From contig DCII01000064.1 in assembly GCA_002315935.1 (NCBI GenBank), positions 1 to 30,108 on the forward strand: a stretch of DNA of 30,108 nt, read 5' to 3'. Within the stretch, counting starts at the first letter, position 1. Every line of letters starts with the position of its first letter. The translations under genes and the position numbers were made by a program. This DNA comes from Ruminococcaceae bacterium UBA1730. GTDB lineage: Bacteria > Bacillota > Clostridia > Oscillospirales > Acutalibacteraceae. The notes beneath the pieces were generated by a model. It worked only from the letters and a program-made list of their open reading frames with translations, was not told the DNA's origin and ran no database searches. Below, one piece after another: positions 13,661-21,784 of the stretch.

Positions 13661-14467
13661 ATGTTTGATATGTTTGAAATATTGATGGAGGATTATCCCA
13701 TTGCAGTTTATGCTTTTACCTTCATTTTCGGCCTTTGTGTCGGCAGTTTTCTGAATGTCTGCATCTATCGCATTCCGGAAAATCAATCCATCGTTGTTGT
13801 GCCGTCTCATTGCATGACCTGCAACAAAAAGCTTCATTGGTATGAGCTTATTCCGCTTTTCAGCTGGATTTTTCTGCGTGGAAAATGCAGTGGTTGCAAG
13901 TCCAAGATTTCAGCTCAATATCCGCTTATTGAAACGGCGAACGCAGTTCTCTGGCTCATAGTTCTTTGGGCGAAGGGCTTCAGCCCGGATATGTTCCTCT
14001 ATTGTGCTCTGGTTTCGGCACTTCTTGTTATTGCGATTATTGATTATCGCACAAAAGAAATCCCGAATGGTCTTGTTGCATTCTGCCTTGCAGTTTCGGT
14101 TCTTCATGCGGTTGTTGATTCCTTCGCTTACACAGAAACTTGGCTTGACCACCTTCTCGGCGGCTTCGTTCTGGGTCTGATATTCTTTCTTGTTCTTTTC
14201 ATTTCAGAAGGAAGAGCACTTGGCGGCGGAGATGTTAAGCTGATGTTTGCCGTTGGATTTTTCCTCGGAATCAAGGCAGGAGTTCTCTCAATTTTCATAG
14301 CTTGTCTTCTCGGAAGCGTTATTCATATTGCTCTTATGAAAATAAAACACATTGGCAGAGAGCTTGCATTCGGACCATATCTTGCGGCAGGATATGCAAT
14401 TTCCGCCCTTTGGGGACAGCAGATTTTAGCATGGTATTTTGATAAATTTATTGCTCTTTCGTTCTGA
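13661..14467 (+). CDS. pilD: Prepilin peptidase PilD (A24 family)
   Basis: This bifunctional membrane aspartyl protease and N-methylase processes all the prepilins in this locus. The start is the ATG eight bases after GGAGG (13648-13652). The upstream in-frame TTG at 13634 has no ribosome site. In 268 residues it shows the N-terminal domain with the zinc tetracysteine (C51, C54, C76, C79), which is typical of the methylating class, GSFLNVxIYRIP (28-39), and the two catalytic aspartates, D128 in IIDYRTKEIPN and D191 in the GGGDVKLM motif. About eight hydrophobic segments fit the family. The MITE-like element lies directly upstream, so its promoter may lie within or before that element. Confidence 0.94.
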   Translation: MFDMFEILMEDYPIAVYAFTFIFGLCVGSFLNVCIYRIPENQSIVVVPSHCMTCNKKLHWYELIPLFSWIFLRGKCSGCKSKISAQYPLIETANAVLWLIVLWAKGFSPDMFLYCALVSALLVIAIIDYRTKEIPNGLVAFCLAVSVLHAVVDSFAYTETWLDHLLGGFVLGLIFFLVLFISEGRALGGGDVKLMFAVGFFLGIKAGVLSIFIACLLGSVIHIALMKIKHIGRELAFGPYLAAGYAISALWGQQILAWYFDKFIALSF

Positions 14468-14622
14468 AAAAGAAATCAATATTCTCAATTTATCTCGATA
14501 ATTCTGAACACTTTATTAGAAAAGTGATTTAGTTTAACCTTGCAATATTTTTTCGAAAATGAATAATTATCCCCGTAATTGCTTTCTTACAATTGCAAAT
14601 CAGAAAATAAATAATTCCAAAA

Positions 14623-14661
14623 AACAAAGTCGTTCTTTGCTGAAACGGCTCTGTTTTTTTT
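14623..14661 (+). terminator. Terminator after pilD
   Basis: Bases 14623-14634 pair with 14644-14655 over 12 positions, with one mismatch and one wobble, and the stem runs into eight T. It lies about 155 bases after the pilD stop. The AT-rich stretch 14468-14622 before it shows no gene. This ends the first pilus gene block. Confidence 0.75.
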
Positions 14662-14700
14662 GGTTACGGAAAGTTGGGACTAAAGCACAGGAATAGGTTT

Positions 14701-14833
14701 GTCATTACGACCCGGTCCGCAGACCGGTGTGGGCGAGCCGTAATACTCTGCGAAGGGAAACGGATTGCCACGTCGCTACGCTCCTCGCAATGACCATGGA
14801 GAGGACGGATTGCCACACTTCGCTGGCAATGAC
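14701..14833. repeat. REP-like palindromic repeat cluster (GTCATTGCGA...GGATTGCCAC type)
   Basis: The region opens with GTCATTACGA and holds TCGCAATGAC (14785-14794) as its inverted mate. A second smaller unit follows: GGATTGCCAC, a short loop, then GGCAATGAC. A hairpin CCGGTC/GACCGG lies at 14712-14727. It is more GC-rich than its surroundings. Repeats of this general kind, with GTCATTGCGAG and GGCAATCC ends, are widespread in intergenic regions of gut Clostridia. The hairpin at 30003-30047 ends in a similar CGCAATGAC. Confidence 0.65.
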
Positions 14834-15044
14834 TGAACTTTCTCTTGTCTGCATTATTCATACCGATATTGTTTCCATCCCCAATCTTCCGTGAAGACCT
14901 GTTTTTGCTTCCTTCCAATTCCACTTGAGAAATTATTTTTGAAAAAAGCAAGCAATATTTGAAGAAAATTGCCGTATAATGTAAATTTTTAACTCGCAAT
15001 TGTAAACTTTTTGTTAACAACAATAAATTTTTATAGGTTAGGTA
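14834..15044. other. AT-rich gap without recognisable gene
   Basis: These 211 bases between the repeat cluster and the promoter of the pilMN fusion operon carry no frame with a ribosome site. A TATAAT occurs at 14975-14980 but has no matching -35 box. I see nothing further to support. Confidence 0.5.
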
Positions 15045-15073
15045 TTGATTTTTTCACTTTAAATATATATAGT
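15045..15073 (+). promoter_or_regulatory. Promoter of the pilMN-pilO-minor pilin operon
   Basis: TTGATT (15045-15050), a 17-base spacer and TATAGT (15068-15073) predict a start near 15080. That leaves a leader of about 90 bases with a GC-rich hairpin. All genes from 15170 to 29992 follow with short gaps, so this promoter could serve the whole second block of nearly 15 kb. Confidence 0.55.
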
Positions 15074-15092
15074 GTTAACAGGTATAAACTCA

Positions 15093-15111
15093 AAGGGGGT
15101 AGTGCCCCCTT
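15093..15111 (+). promoter_or_regulatory. GC-rich leader hairpin of the pilMN operon
   Basis: AAGGGGG (15093-15099) pairs perfectly with CCCCCTT (15105-15111) around the loop TAGTG. It begins about 13 bases after the predicted transcription start. There is no T-run, so it is not a terminator. A 5' hairpin this strong could protect a very long mRNA from RNases. It could also be one element of a larger leader structure that I could not assign to a known class. Confidence 0.5.
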
Positions 15112-15169
15112 AAGCGAAACGGACTCTCTCAGAGCACTATCAAAATTCTTCAGATAAAGGATGATTTTT

Positions 15170-16756
15170 ATGGCCGCAAAAGTAGTCAGCATCGAAGCCG
15201 GAAAGAGGATATGTAAAATCTGCGTAACAGAGAAGAAGAACAAGTCGTATGCCGTTACGGACAGCTTCATTTTTTCAACTCCGGAAGGAACGGTTATTGA
15301 CGGTGCGATAATGGACCCGATTGTTCTCGGCGAAAAGATTAAATCAGAGCTGAGAAGCAGAGGCATCGCCGCAGCGAACTGTGTTTTTTCAGTCAATTCA
15401 TCAAAGGTTGCATGCCGTGATGTTGAGCTTCCCGTTGCAAAGGATGCCGAAATCAAAAGCGTTGTAACAACAAACGCTACGGAGTATTTCCCCATTGATG
15501 TTACAAAATATTCACTTTCACACAGCGTTATCAGCAGAACGAAAACAGATTCTCATGTTCTTGTTGTTGCTGTTCCCCAGCTTATTGTTGAGGGATATAC
15601 AAACCTTGCAGAGGTTACCGGTCTTGTCTGCGAAGCCATGGACTATTCGGTCAATTCTCAATATCAGGTTCTCAAGGGAGTCTCAAGCGAGGATGTTACG
15701 ATGTATGTCAACATTGACCCGGATTCAACCTTGGTAACATTTGTCGGAAACGGCGAGCTTCTTCTCCAGCGTTCGATAATGACCGGCGGAGACGAGATGA
15801 TTTGCTCCTACATGGCTGAAAAGAACATGAGCAATGACGAATATGTCAATGCTCTTGAAGCTCTCAGTGCAGATGAGCTTCCCGAAGGCACATCGGACTT
15901 CAACGATTCGCTTACAAGAGTTGCAGGCGTAATCACAAGAGCACTTGACTTCTTCCGCACGGGTAAGCACGCTGACAAGGAAATAGGCAAGGTAGTTCTC
16001 ATGGGCAGCTGTTGCCACCTTAACGGCCTTAAGGCGAAGGTTGCCGAAACACTCGAAAAAGAAATCCTTTATCTCGAAGAAGTTCCCGAGCTTGCAGGAC
16101 TTGCAAACTCAACAAACGGAATTTCGGTTTACATAAACTGTCTCGGTTCAAGACTTGCTCCTCTCGCATTCCTCCCGAAGGAATATCTTGATAAAACAGG
16201 TCAGGGTAAGCAGAAGGGCACATTAACGGAATATTACGGCGTTGTTGTTCTCATCGCTTCGCTTTTCATTGCGGTTGCCCTGTGTGCAACTCAGTTGATT
16301 CCTTATCTTTCGAATAAGAAAGAGCTTGAAAAGGTTGAAAACGGAATAATTGAATATCAGCACGCCGAGGATGAATACAACGCATATGTTACATATAAGA
16401 AGGGCGATGAAGCTCTTCAGGGCTTCGTTGATAATTCAATCAACTATAACGCAGAGCTTCTTGATTTTCTTCTTGAGCTTGAAGCGAAGATGCCCTCATC
16501 AATCGTTTTCCTGTCGGCAAACTGCAACGCAGAAGGCGTTAACGTCAATGTAACTGTTCCCGACTTTGCAGAGGCGGCAGTTACTCTGCGTCAGCTCAGG
16601 TCATTCGAATCAATTGAAGTCCTTTCGGTCAGCTCGATGACAAAATCCGGAGATGCGGGTGTAAGCTTTACCCTTTCATGCAAATACCCCGAGCCGGAAG
16701 TTGAAACAACAGCCGCTCCTGCTGAAACAACAACAGAAGCAACAACAGAAGCATAA
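15170..16756 (+). CDS. PilM-PilN fusion, type IV pilus alignment protein
   Basis: This single 528-residue protein joins the cytoplasmic actin-like PilM (about 1-325) to the membrane protein PilN (about 326-528). PilM normally grips a short N-terminal PilN tail with the motif INLLP. Here a similar LAPLAFLPKEY (329-339) sits in the joint, just before the single membrane segment (355-378). Downstream come a coiled-coil-like stretch, a small ferredoxin-like domain and a Thr/Glu/Ala tail. The actin-like nucleotide motifs look worn: NIDPDST (181-187) replaces the usual DIGA-type loop, and GSCCHLNGL (279-287) replaces GGGA. The ATG at 15170 is used because AAAGGA overlaps the earlier ATG at 15161 and is eight bases from this one. 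It links PilB/PilC in the cytoplasm to PilO outside. Confidence 0.87.
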   Translation: MAAKVVSIEAGKRICKICVTEKKNKSYAVTDSFIFSTPEGTVIDGAIMDPIVLGEKIKSELRSRGIAAANCVFSVNSSKVACRDVELPVAKDAEIKSVVTTNATEYFPIDVTKYSLSHSVISRTKTDSHVLVVAVPQLIVEGYTNLAEVTGLVCEAMDYSVNSQYQVLKGVSSEDVTMYVNIDPDSTLVTFVGNGELLLQRSIMTGGDEMICSYMAEKNMSNDEYVNALEALSADELPEGTSDFNDSLTRVAGVITRALDFFRTGKHADKEIGKVVLMGSCCHLNGLKAKVAETLEKEILYLEEVPELAGLANSTNGISVYINCLGSRLAPLAFLPKEYLDKTGQGKQKGTLTEYYGVVVLIASLFIAVALCATQLIPYLSNKKELEKVENGIIEYQHAEDEYNAYVTYKKGDEALQGFVDNSINYNAELLDFLLELEAKMPSSIVFLSANCNAEGVNVNVTVPDFAEAAVTLRQLRSFESIEVLSVSSMTKSGDAGVSFTLSCKYPEPEVETTAAPAETTTEATTEA

Positions 16757-16769
16757 GGAGGAATGAAAA

Positions 16770-17429
16770 ATGGATAAACTTAAAAAACTCGTTCTTGGAA
16801 ATCTTAATCTTGTGCTTGCATTAGTCGGAGTTTTCATCCTTCTCATTTCATATGTTGTCGGTTACCAGAATATTGCAACTCTTAACACCGACATGGAGTC
16901 AAAGCTTTCCGAGAGAAGCACCTATCTTACCCAGCTCAAGGAATATTATTCAAACATCGCAATGTATAGATCAAGCATCACGGATGCAAAAAGCAATATT
17001 TCGAATAACCTTTCCCGCCTTCCCTGCGGAATTGAGAGCGAAGATTTTCTTCTCTATCTCATGGGTGCTAATGAGGAAATCGGCGGAAAGCTTCTGAGCA
17101 TAGGCTTCTCAGACCCGGAGCTTATTTCGCAGTTTGAAACGGTTATTGACGAAAAGACAATTCCTGTTTCGGGTTACAGCACAACAACAACAACCAGTGC
17201 AACAATGTCTTATGAGCAGTTGAAGAAATTCCTCGAATATGTTTATGACGAAAACAAATCAATCACATATGTTGACAGCGTTTCGGCAACATACAGCGGC
17301 GAGGGTTCAACTCTCAACACAGTATGGAATCTTTCCAAGTTCTTCATTGAGTATGGTGGCAGTGAATATAAACCGGTTACCGCTCCCGATGTTGCAACAG
17401 GAAAGAAAGACCTCTTCGGCACAAAATAA
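16770..17429 (+). CDS. pilO: PilO-like type IV pilus alignment protein
   Basis: This 219-residue bitopic protein has a short basic N-terminus, one membrane segment (about 11-31), a coiled-coil-like region (about 35-80) and an extracytoplasmic alpha/beta domain. The topology, size and position straight after PilN identify PilO better than the sequence does, since PilO proteins are very diverse. It starts 13 bases after the fusion gene, with AAGGAGG as ribosome site. In other systems PilN and PilO pair through coiled coils and ferredoxin-like domains and frame the pilus base. In a cell without an outer membrane this frame probably guides the pilus through the wall. A Ser/Thr-rich segment near residues 134-148 is a possible flexible hinge. 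Confidence 0.8.
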   Translation: MDKLKKLVLGNLNLVLALVGVFILLISYVVGYQNIATLNTDMESKLSERSTYLTQLKEYYSNIAMYRSSITDAKSNISNNLSRLPCGIESEDFLLYLMGANEEIGGKLLSIGFSDPELISQFETVIDEKTIPVSGYSTTTTTSATMSYEQLKKFLEYVYDENKSITYVDSVSATYSGEGSTLNTVWNLSKFFIEYGGSEYKPVTAPDVATGKKDLFGTK

Positions 17430-17459
17430 AATTTTCGGTCAGACGGAGGCTGAATCTTT

Positions 17460-18743
17460 ATGCGAAACAAATTTAACAGAAAAGCAAAAGCCTCCGGAAG
17501 GCTTTTGCGGAATAACAAGGGTTTGACTCTTGTTGAGCTTGTGGTTGCGATTGCGGTTCTCGGAATCTTGGTTTCGCCTGTTCTTCATGCGTTTACAACC
17601 TCGCAGACGATTGAAACCAAAGCAAGAAGATTGAGCGAAGCAACGGATGCGGCTCATAATGTTATTGAGGTGATTGATTCCGTTTCGGTTGATAATTTCC
17701 TCAGAACGGATGATTCAAAGTCGCTTCTTGACTACTCCTCAAAAACGATGGGTACGGATGCGGATACAGGCAATGACTGTGCAATCATCAAGGGCATTGG
17801 ATCCGGCTCATCAACATTTGATGCAAAGGTTGTTTTCGGAACAAGCTCTCTTGACGGTGCCGCAAATGATATATTCAACACCATCAACAACATGGAGATT
17901 GTTGATTACAGTGACCCTGACGGAACCTTTGCTCAGCCTTATATCGACTCCGCAAACCCCGATAACATTGCAGATACTTATTTCAAGGCAGAAACAAACG
18001 GAAAATCGTACACACAGAAAAAGAGAAATATCATCATTGATATAACGAGCGAGGGAAGCACGGTGGATGATACCTATAAGGTGTTCATCAATGTAACCTA
18101 CCACTACGATTTTGAATATCTTATTCAGAATACCAACGAATCGGGAATAGGTCTCGGAACATACAGACCCGCAGAATTTTCAAAGGATATTGTTTATTCG
18201 GCAATTCCCGCAGGTGCATCGTTGCATGAAGACGGAACTCCCCTGAGCTGTTATGTTATGTATTACCCCGAATACGGCACACCGAGCAAACCGGCAACGG
18301 ACAGCATTACGGTAAATAATCTTGAAGATATTCCGATAAAGCTTCTTCTTGTCAAGCAGTGGATGATGACCCAAAGCGGGGATGAATATGTTGAAGTCAG
18401 CCCGACTGAGCTTTTAGGCAAAGAGCGTGGTTATCTATGCGATATTACGGAAAACCATTCGCCATCCTTTAACCTTGAAGAAAACAGAGAAAAGCTCTTA
18501 TACACAAATGCAAGAGTTAATCTTGCTTTTGAAGACGGAGTTGAGGAAATTCCGGGCGTTACCTATAAAGTTATTTCCGGATCTTATTCAACATATAAGA
18601 CCAGAGACATCAAAGACGGCGGTGTTATAACCACAACGACAAAAAACAGGTTTTTCGATCTTGCCATCTATCTCTATGAAGAGGGTCAGATTGAAGACGG
18701 CGGCGAACCTGTTGCCAAATTCAGAGCAACAAAGGCAGAATGA
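17460..18743 (+). CDS. PilV-like minor prepilin
   Basis: This 427-residue prepilin has leader RLLRNNKG cut before L22. The mature start LTLVELVVAIAVLGILVSP has Glu at +5. A long helix with ETKARRLSEATDAAHNVIE follows, typical of PilV/GspI-type minor pilins. The globular part is large (about 350 residues against the usual 100-150) and rich in Asp, Thr and Tyr. The ATG follows CGGAGG by 11 bases. A perfect 10-bp hairpin lies within codons 9-17 of the leader peptide. Minor pilins of this class form the initiation complex at the pilus tip with PilX- and PilW-type partners, which follow directly. The enlarged domain may be exposed at the tip. Confidence 0.83.
   Translation: MRNKFNRKAKASGRLLRNNKGLTLVELVVAIAVLGILVSPVLHAFTTSQTIETKARRLSEATDAAHNVIEVIDSVSVDNFLRTDDSKSLLDYSSKTMGTDADTGNDCAIIKGIGSGSSTFDAKVVFGTSSLDGAANDIFNTINNMEIVDYSDPDGTFAQPYIDSANPDNIADTYFKAETNGKSYTQKKRNIIIDITSEGSTVDDTYKVFINVTYHYDFEYLIQNTNESGIGLGTYRPAEFSKDIVYSAIPAGASLHEDGTPLSCYVMYYPEYGTPSKPATDSITVNNLEDIPIKLLLVKQWMMTQSGDEYVEVSPTELLGKERGYLCDITENHSPSFNLEENREKLLYTNARVNLAFEDGVEEIPGVTYKVISGSYSTYKTRDIKDGGVITTTTKNRFFDLAIYLYEEGQIEDGGEPVAKFRATKAE
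17484..17508. promoter_or_regulatory. Strong hairpin inside the start of the PilV-like gene
   Basis: GCAAAAGCCT (17484-17493) pairs perfectly with AGGCTTTTGC (17499-17508) around the five-base loop CCGGA, 24 bases after the start codon. It lies in codons for the basic leader (KAKASGRLL). An RNA fold this stable so near the start is usually avoided in genes. It could slow translation of the minor pilin relative to PilM/N/O. No T-run follows. Confidence 0.55.
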
Positions 18744-18788
18744 TTCTGCGGTTGATTGAAGAAAATAACGGCTTATCGGGAGGCAATA

Positions 18789-21056
18789 ATGAAAAGACGA
18801 ATCAGTTTAAAATTGAATAACAAGGGTTCGGGCATTGTCACTGTCCTTATAGCCGTAGTGCTTCTTACTCTTATGGGCAGTCTTCTGCTTATGCTCGCTT
18901 ATACGGGCTTCGAAATGAAGTCCTCTGACCGTCTGGGCAAGCAGAATGTTTATGATGCTTCAACGGCGATGGACGAAATCAAGGTAGGAATTCAGGAAGC
19001 GGTTTCGAAATCCATTGAAACCTCTTATGGCTATGCTCTTAAGAGATACAGCGAAAAGGGCACGGAAATTCAGAGCAAATTCGCTGAGCAGTTCATTTCC
19101 TCGTTCGAAGCCTTTGAGAAAGGCGGAAAAAAGCTTATCACCAAAAGAGGAGATGGCTATTGGTATTATAACCTTGATGCGATTTCCGACATGATTGTCA
19201 ATTGCCGTGAAGGCGTTGCAACGGTTAAAACAACCGATGATAATGCAAGAGTGGAGATTGATACCACAAATCTCAAAATCGTTTTCAAGAATATCATTGT
19301 TTCATATACGAATAAAGACAGAACAACAACAATTTCTGCAGACATCAATGTTGCGGTTCCGGATATTGGTTATTCGCTTTCGCAGTTCACCGTTTCAGGC
19401 GTTCCTTCGTTTGCGGCGATAGTCGGCGGAGAGCTTAAACAGGACGGCTCAACAACCTCCGTTACGGAGATTTCCGGAGGAGCATATATGAGGAGCCTCA
19501 CACTTCTGAGCAATGCTCAGGTTATTTTCAGGGACGGAATTTTTGTTTGCAGGGAGGATGCAAATATCAGCGGAACATATACCAGCGTTTCGGATGGCGA
19601 AGAAATCGAGGGAAGATTGATTGTTGACCCTGAGGCAACCTTCTGGTCGAACAACATCATCATGAATGACAGCTCAACCGTAAGATTACTCGGAAACACC
19701 TATGTAAATAATGACCTTAAGCTTGAGGGCAGAGGTTCAAAGGTTACTCTTTCAGGAACATATACCGGCTTCGGAACGGGCGGTTCAGATGGAATGAACG
19801 CAAACGAATCCTCTTCAATCATCGTCAACGGCAAACACAACAAGATTGATATGGAGGGTCTTTCACAGCTTATTCTTGCAGGCTTCAGCTTTGTCGGAAA
19901 AAGCCCCGTTGCCAATGACGGCGAAGGGGAAGCATATGTTCCGAAGACTGTTACCGAATTCGAAACAGGCAAAGAAGCGAAGGTTAAGATGGGTGAATCC
20001 ATCTCGGTCAAGGAAAATCAGAAGGTTTATCTTGCTCCCGTTGAATATCTGACCTATGTCATAAAAGAGGGAGACACAAAGAATACTATTCCGAGCACAA
20101 ATCCGGATGTTTTTCCCGATACGGATTCCTTCATCAAGGAGGATGACGGCACATATACAATTCTTTCTGACGGCAAAAAATATACTGTAACACTTGATAC
20201 AACAAAAGCACTCTGGGGAACGGAGCATAAGTTTTCGGAATACGGAGCAAAGCTTCAGCCGATATGTATGGTTGCCGCAAACCAGCTTATAGTTTATTAT
20301 TTCATAGCGTTTACTGACACAGCAGGTGTAACGCCTAAGACGGCAGACGAAAATGCAAGCCAATATTTCAGAGACTATGCTGAGGCTAACCCTGTTGAAA
20401 TCAACAATTATATTAACAAGTATATCGAGATTTCCAACAGCCAGGTTGCTTCGCAGGCAATGGGTAATTTCTTTGTCGGTAACGGCGAAAATCTGACATT
20501 CAGGGATTTCCTTGCGAATAATCAGAGTGCCGCAATAAAATCAAATTCAGCTCTGTACGAAAAATATTTTGATAACATCTGTCAGACACTTTCCTATAAC
20601 GAATCAAGCTCAGACCCCGATGACAATCCGTTCACATATTTTATTAATGTTGATAAGATTGAAGATGAAATTGAGGGAACTCAGGAATTCAAGGACGAAA
20701 ACGGAAAGACAATTGCTCTCATTGTTAATGGTAATTATACATATAACGATGCTTCATCGTCTGATATTCATCTTATTATTGCAACAGGCTCCGTTACCGT
20801 TAAAAAGACTTTCAACGGATTGATTTTCAGCAATAATAAGCTTCTGCTCGATGCGGACACAAGCCTTTCGGCAGACAGCAAGGAAGTTGAAAAGGGATAT
20901 GTCTGCAAAGCGACCATTGACGGCGAAGAAAGAATGGTCGGCGATTATTTCAAGGTTCCCATCGGCGAAAGCAGCAACTGGGGAAGCGGCTCCGGTTCGG
21001 TTTCGGGCAAGAGCGTTGAATCTCTTGTTACCTATTCAAATTGGAAAAAGAGTTGA
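18789..21056 (+). CDS. Very large PilX/GspK-like minor pilin with probable beta-solenoid body
   Basis: The start is the ATG five bases after GGGAGG (18778-18783). An in-frame TTG at 18756 lacks a ribosome site. The 755-residue protein has a short leader ending NNKG (cut after G13), then SGIVTVLIAVVLLTLMGSLL. The fifth mature residue is Thr rather than Glu, as expected for the PilX/GspK subunit at the extreme tip of the fibre. After the N-terminal helix, residues about 211-377 form short repeats of the type SLTLLSNAQVIFRDG, NANISGTY and STVRLLGNTYVNNDLKLEG, which look like a right-handed beta-helix or bactofilin-like solenoid. The C-terminal part (about 520-755) is acidic and ends with a Gly/Ser-rich stretch. 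PilX proteins usually have about 170-320 residues, so the body is probably an added adhesive module. Confidence 0.75.
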   Translation: MKRRISLKLNNKGSGIVTVLIAVVLLTLMGSLLLMLAYTGFEMKSSDRLGKQNVYDASTAMDEIKVGIQEAVSKSIETSYGYALKRYSEKGTEIQSKFAEQFISSFEAFEKGGKKLITKRGDGYWYYNLDAISDMIVNCREGVATVKTTDDNARVEIDTTNLKIVFKNIIVSYTNKDRTTTISADINVAVPDIGYSLSQFTVSGVPSFAAIVGGELKQDGSTTSVTEISGGAYMRSLTLLSNAQVIFRDGIFVCREDANISGTYTSVSDGEEIEGRLIVDPEATFWSNNIIMNDSSTVRLLGNTYVNNDLKLEGRGSKVTLSGTYTGFGTGGSDGMNANESSSIIVNGKHNKIDMEGLSQLILAGFSFVGKSPVANDGEGEAYVPKTVTEFETGKEAKVKMGESISVKENQKVYLAPVEYLTYVIKEGDTKNTIPSTNPDVFPDTDSFIKEDDGTYTILSDGKKYTVTLDTTKALWGTEHKFSEYGAKLQPICMVAANQLIVYYFIAFTDTAGVTPKTADENASQYFRDYAEANPVEINNYINKYIEISNSQVASQAMGNFFVGNGENLTFRDFLANNQSAAIKSNSALYEKYFDNICQTLSYNESSSDPDDNPFTYFINVDKIEDEIEGTQEFKDENGKTIALIVNGNYTYNDASSSDIHLIIATGSVTVKKTFNGLIFSNNKLLLDADTSLSADSKEVEKGYVCKATIDGEERMVGDYFKVPIGESSNWGSGSGSVSGKSVESLVTYSNWKKS

Positions 21057-21106
21057 TTTTAACTTTATTTAAACTCGCTAATACAATATAAAAGGGAGCA
21101 TCTTTG

Positions 21107-21673
21107 TTGAAAAAGAGAATTCAAAAACTGAATAATAATAAGGTCTTGCTCGGCAACAATAAAGGTTTATCTCTTGTTGAACTCGTTGTTACTGTTGCCA
21201 TTATCGTGGCACTTGTGAGCGTGATTATTGCCTCGATTTCCGTTATCTATAAGGCAAGAGCGAAAACGGTTGTTGAAAAAACGGGTTCCATTATTTCACA
21301 GTGCAAAATCAATTCGCTCAGCGGAATTGACAATGAGTTCACTCTGAAATATGACACAGCAAAAAAGCACTATGTATGTACTTTGGCTAAAAAAGACGGC
21401 TTCGGCGGATATACAAGCGTCTATAAAGAAGAAGTTATCGGCAACTCAAGAGTGGATGTTTCTGTCGACGGAAGGTCAATTAAAGAAGGAACGGTTCTTA
21501 AAATCAGATTTTCGAATAATAACGGCAAGGTTGAAGAAATCAATGCTGTAACGGGCGAAGGTGCCGAATCGTTGCTCACAAACTCATCAAATAATATAAC
21601 CGTTACATCAGGACGGATATATAATCTTACTCTGTATACTCTCACCGGCGAGCACGAAATTGAAGTTGCATAA
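21107..21673 (+). CDS. Minor prepilin with a TTG start codon
   Basis: This 188-residue prepilin has leader LLGNNKG cut before L21. The mature start LSLVELVVTVAIIVALVSVI has Glu at +5. No ATG exists in the leader region. TTG at 21107 lies eight bases after GGGAG (21094-21098), and another TTG at 21104 is five bases away, so the start is non-ATG in either case. The GspH/FimT-like class is likely from size and position, but the globular part is not diagnostic. The MITE-like copy C begins one base after the stop codon. The weak start codon fits a low-copy tip component. Confidence 0.82.
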   Translation: MKKRIQKLNNNKVLLGNNKGLSLVELVVTVAIIVALVSVIIASISVIYKARAKTVVEKTGSIISQCKINSLSGIDNEFTLKYDTAKKHYVCTLAKKDGFGGYTSVYKEEVIGNSRVDVSVDGRSIKEGTVLKIRFSNNNGKVEEINAVTGEGAESLLTNSSNNITVTSGRIYNLTLYTLTGEHEIEVA

Positions 21674-21736
21674 CTAAGGAAACGCCGAAACATACTTGAA
21701 AATCTCGCTTGCCGATTTAATAAGCGTTTCCCTAAG
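21674..21736 (-). repeat. MITE-like element, copy C (63 bp, internally deleted, inverted)
   Basis: Read on the minus strand it begins CTTAGGGAAACGC, continues TTATTAAATCGGCAAGCGAGA and TTTTC, then jumps from TTCGGCG straight to the right end GTTTCC. Its first 50 bases match the left half of copy B at 13470. The rest of the element is missing. The two ends form a long snap-back hairpin. It sits exactly between the stop of one minor pilin and the start region of the next, within the operon, without breaking either gene. Confidence 0.8.
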
Positions 21737-21784
21737 AAATCGGTGTTTACTAATTTTAATCAGTTGCACAGAAGGTGGAATCCC

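Noticed and set aside
14664..15023. 119-codon minus strand frame between pilD and pilMN
   Set aside because: It runs through the REP-like repeat cluster and an AT-rich gap. Its peptide is repeat-derived, with no ribosome site.
19863..20363. 166-codon minus strand frame opposite the PilX-like gene
   Set aside because: Antisense shadow with Cys/Ile/Arg-rich low-quality composition and no ribosome site.
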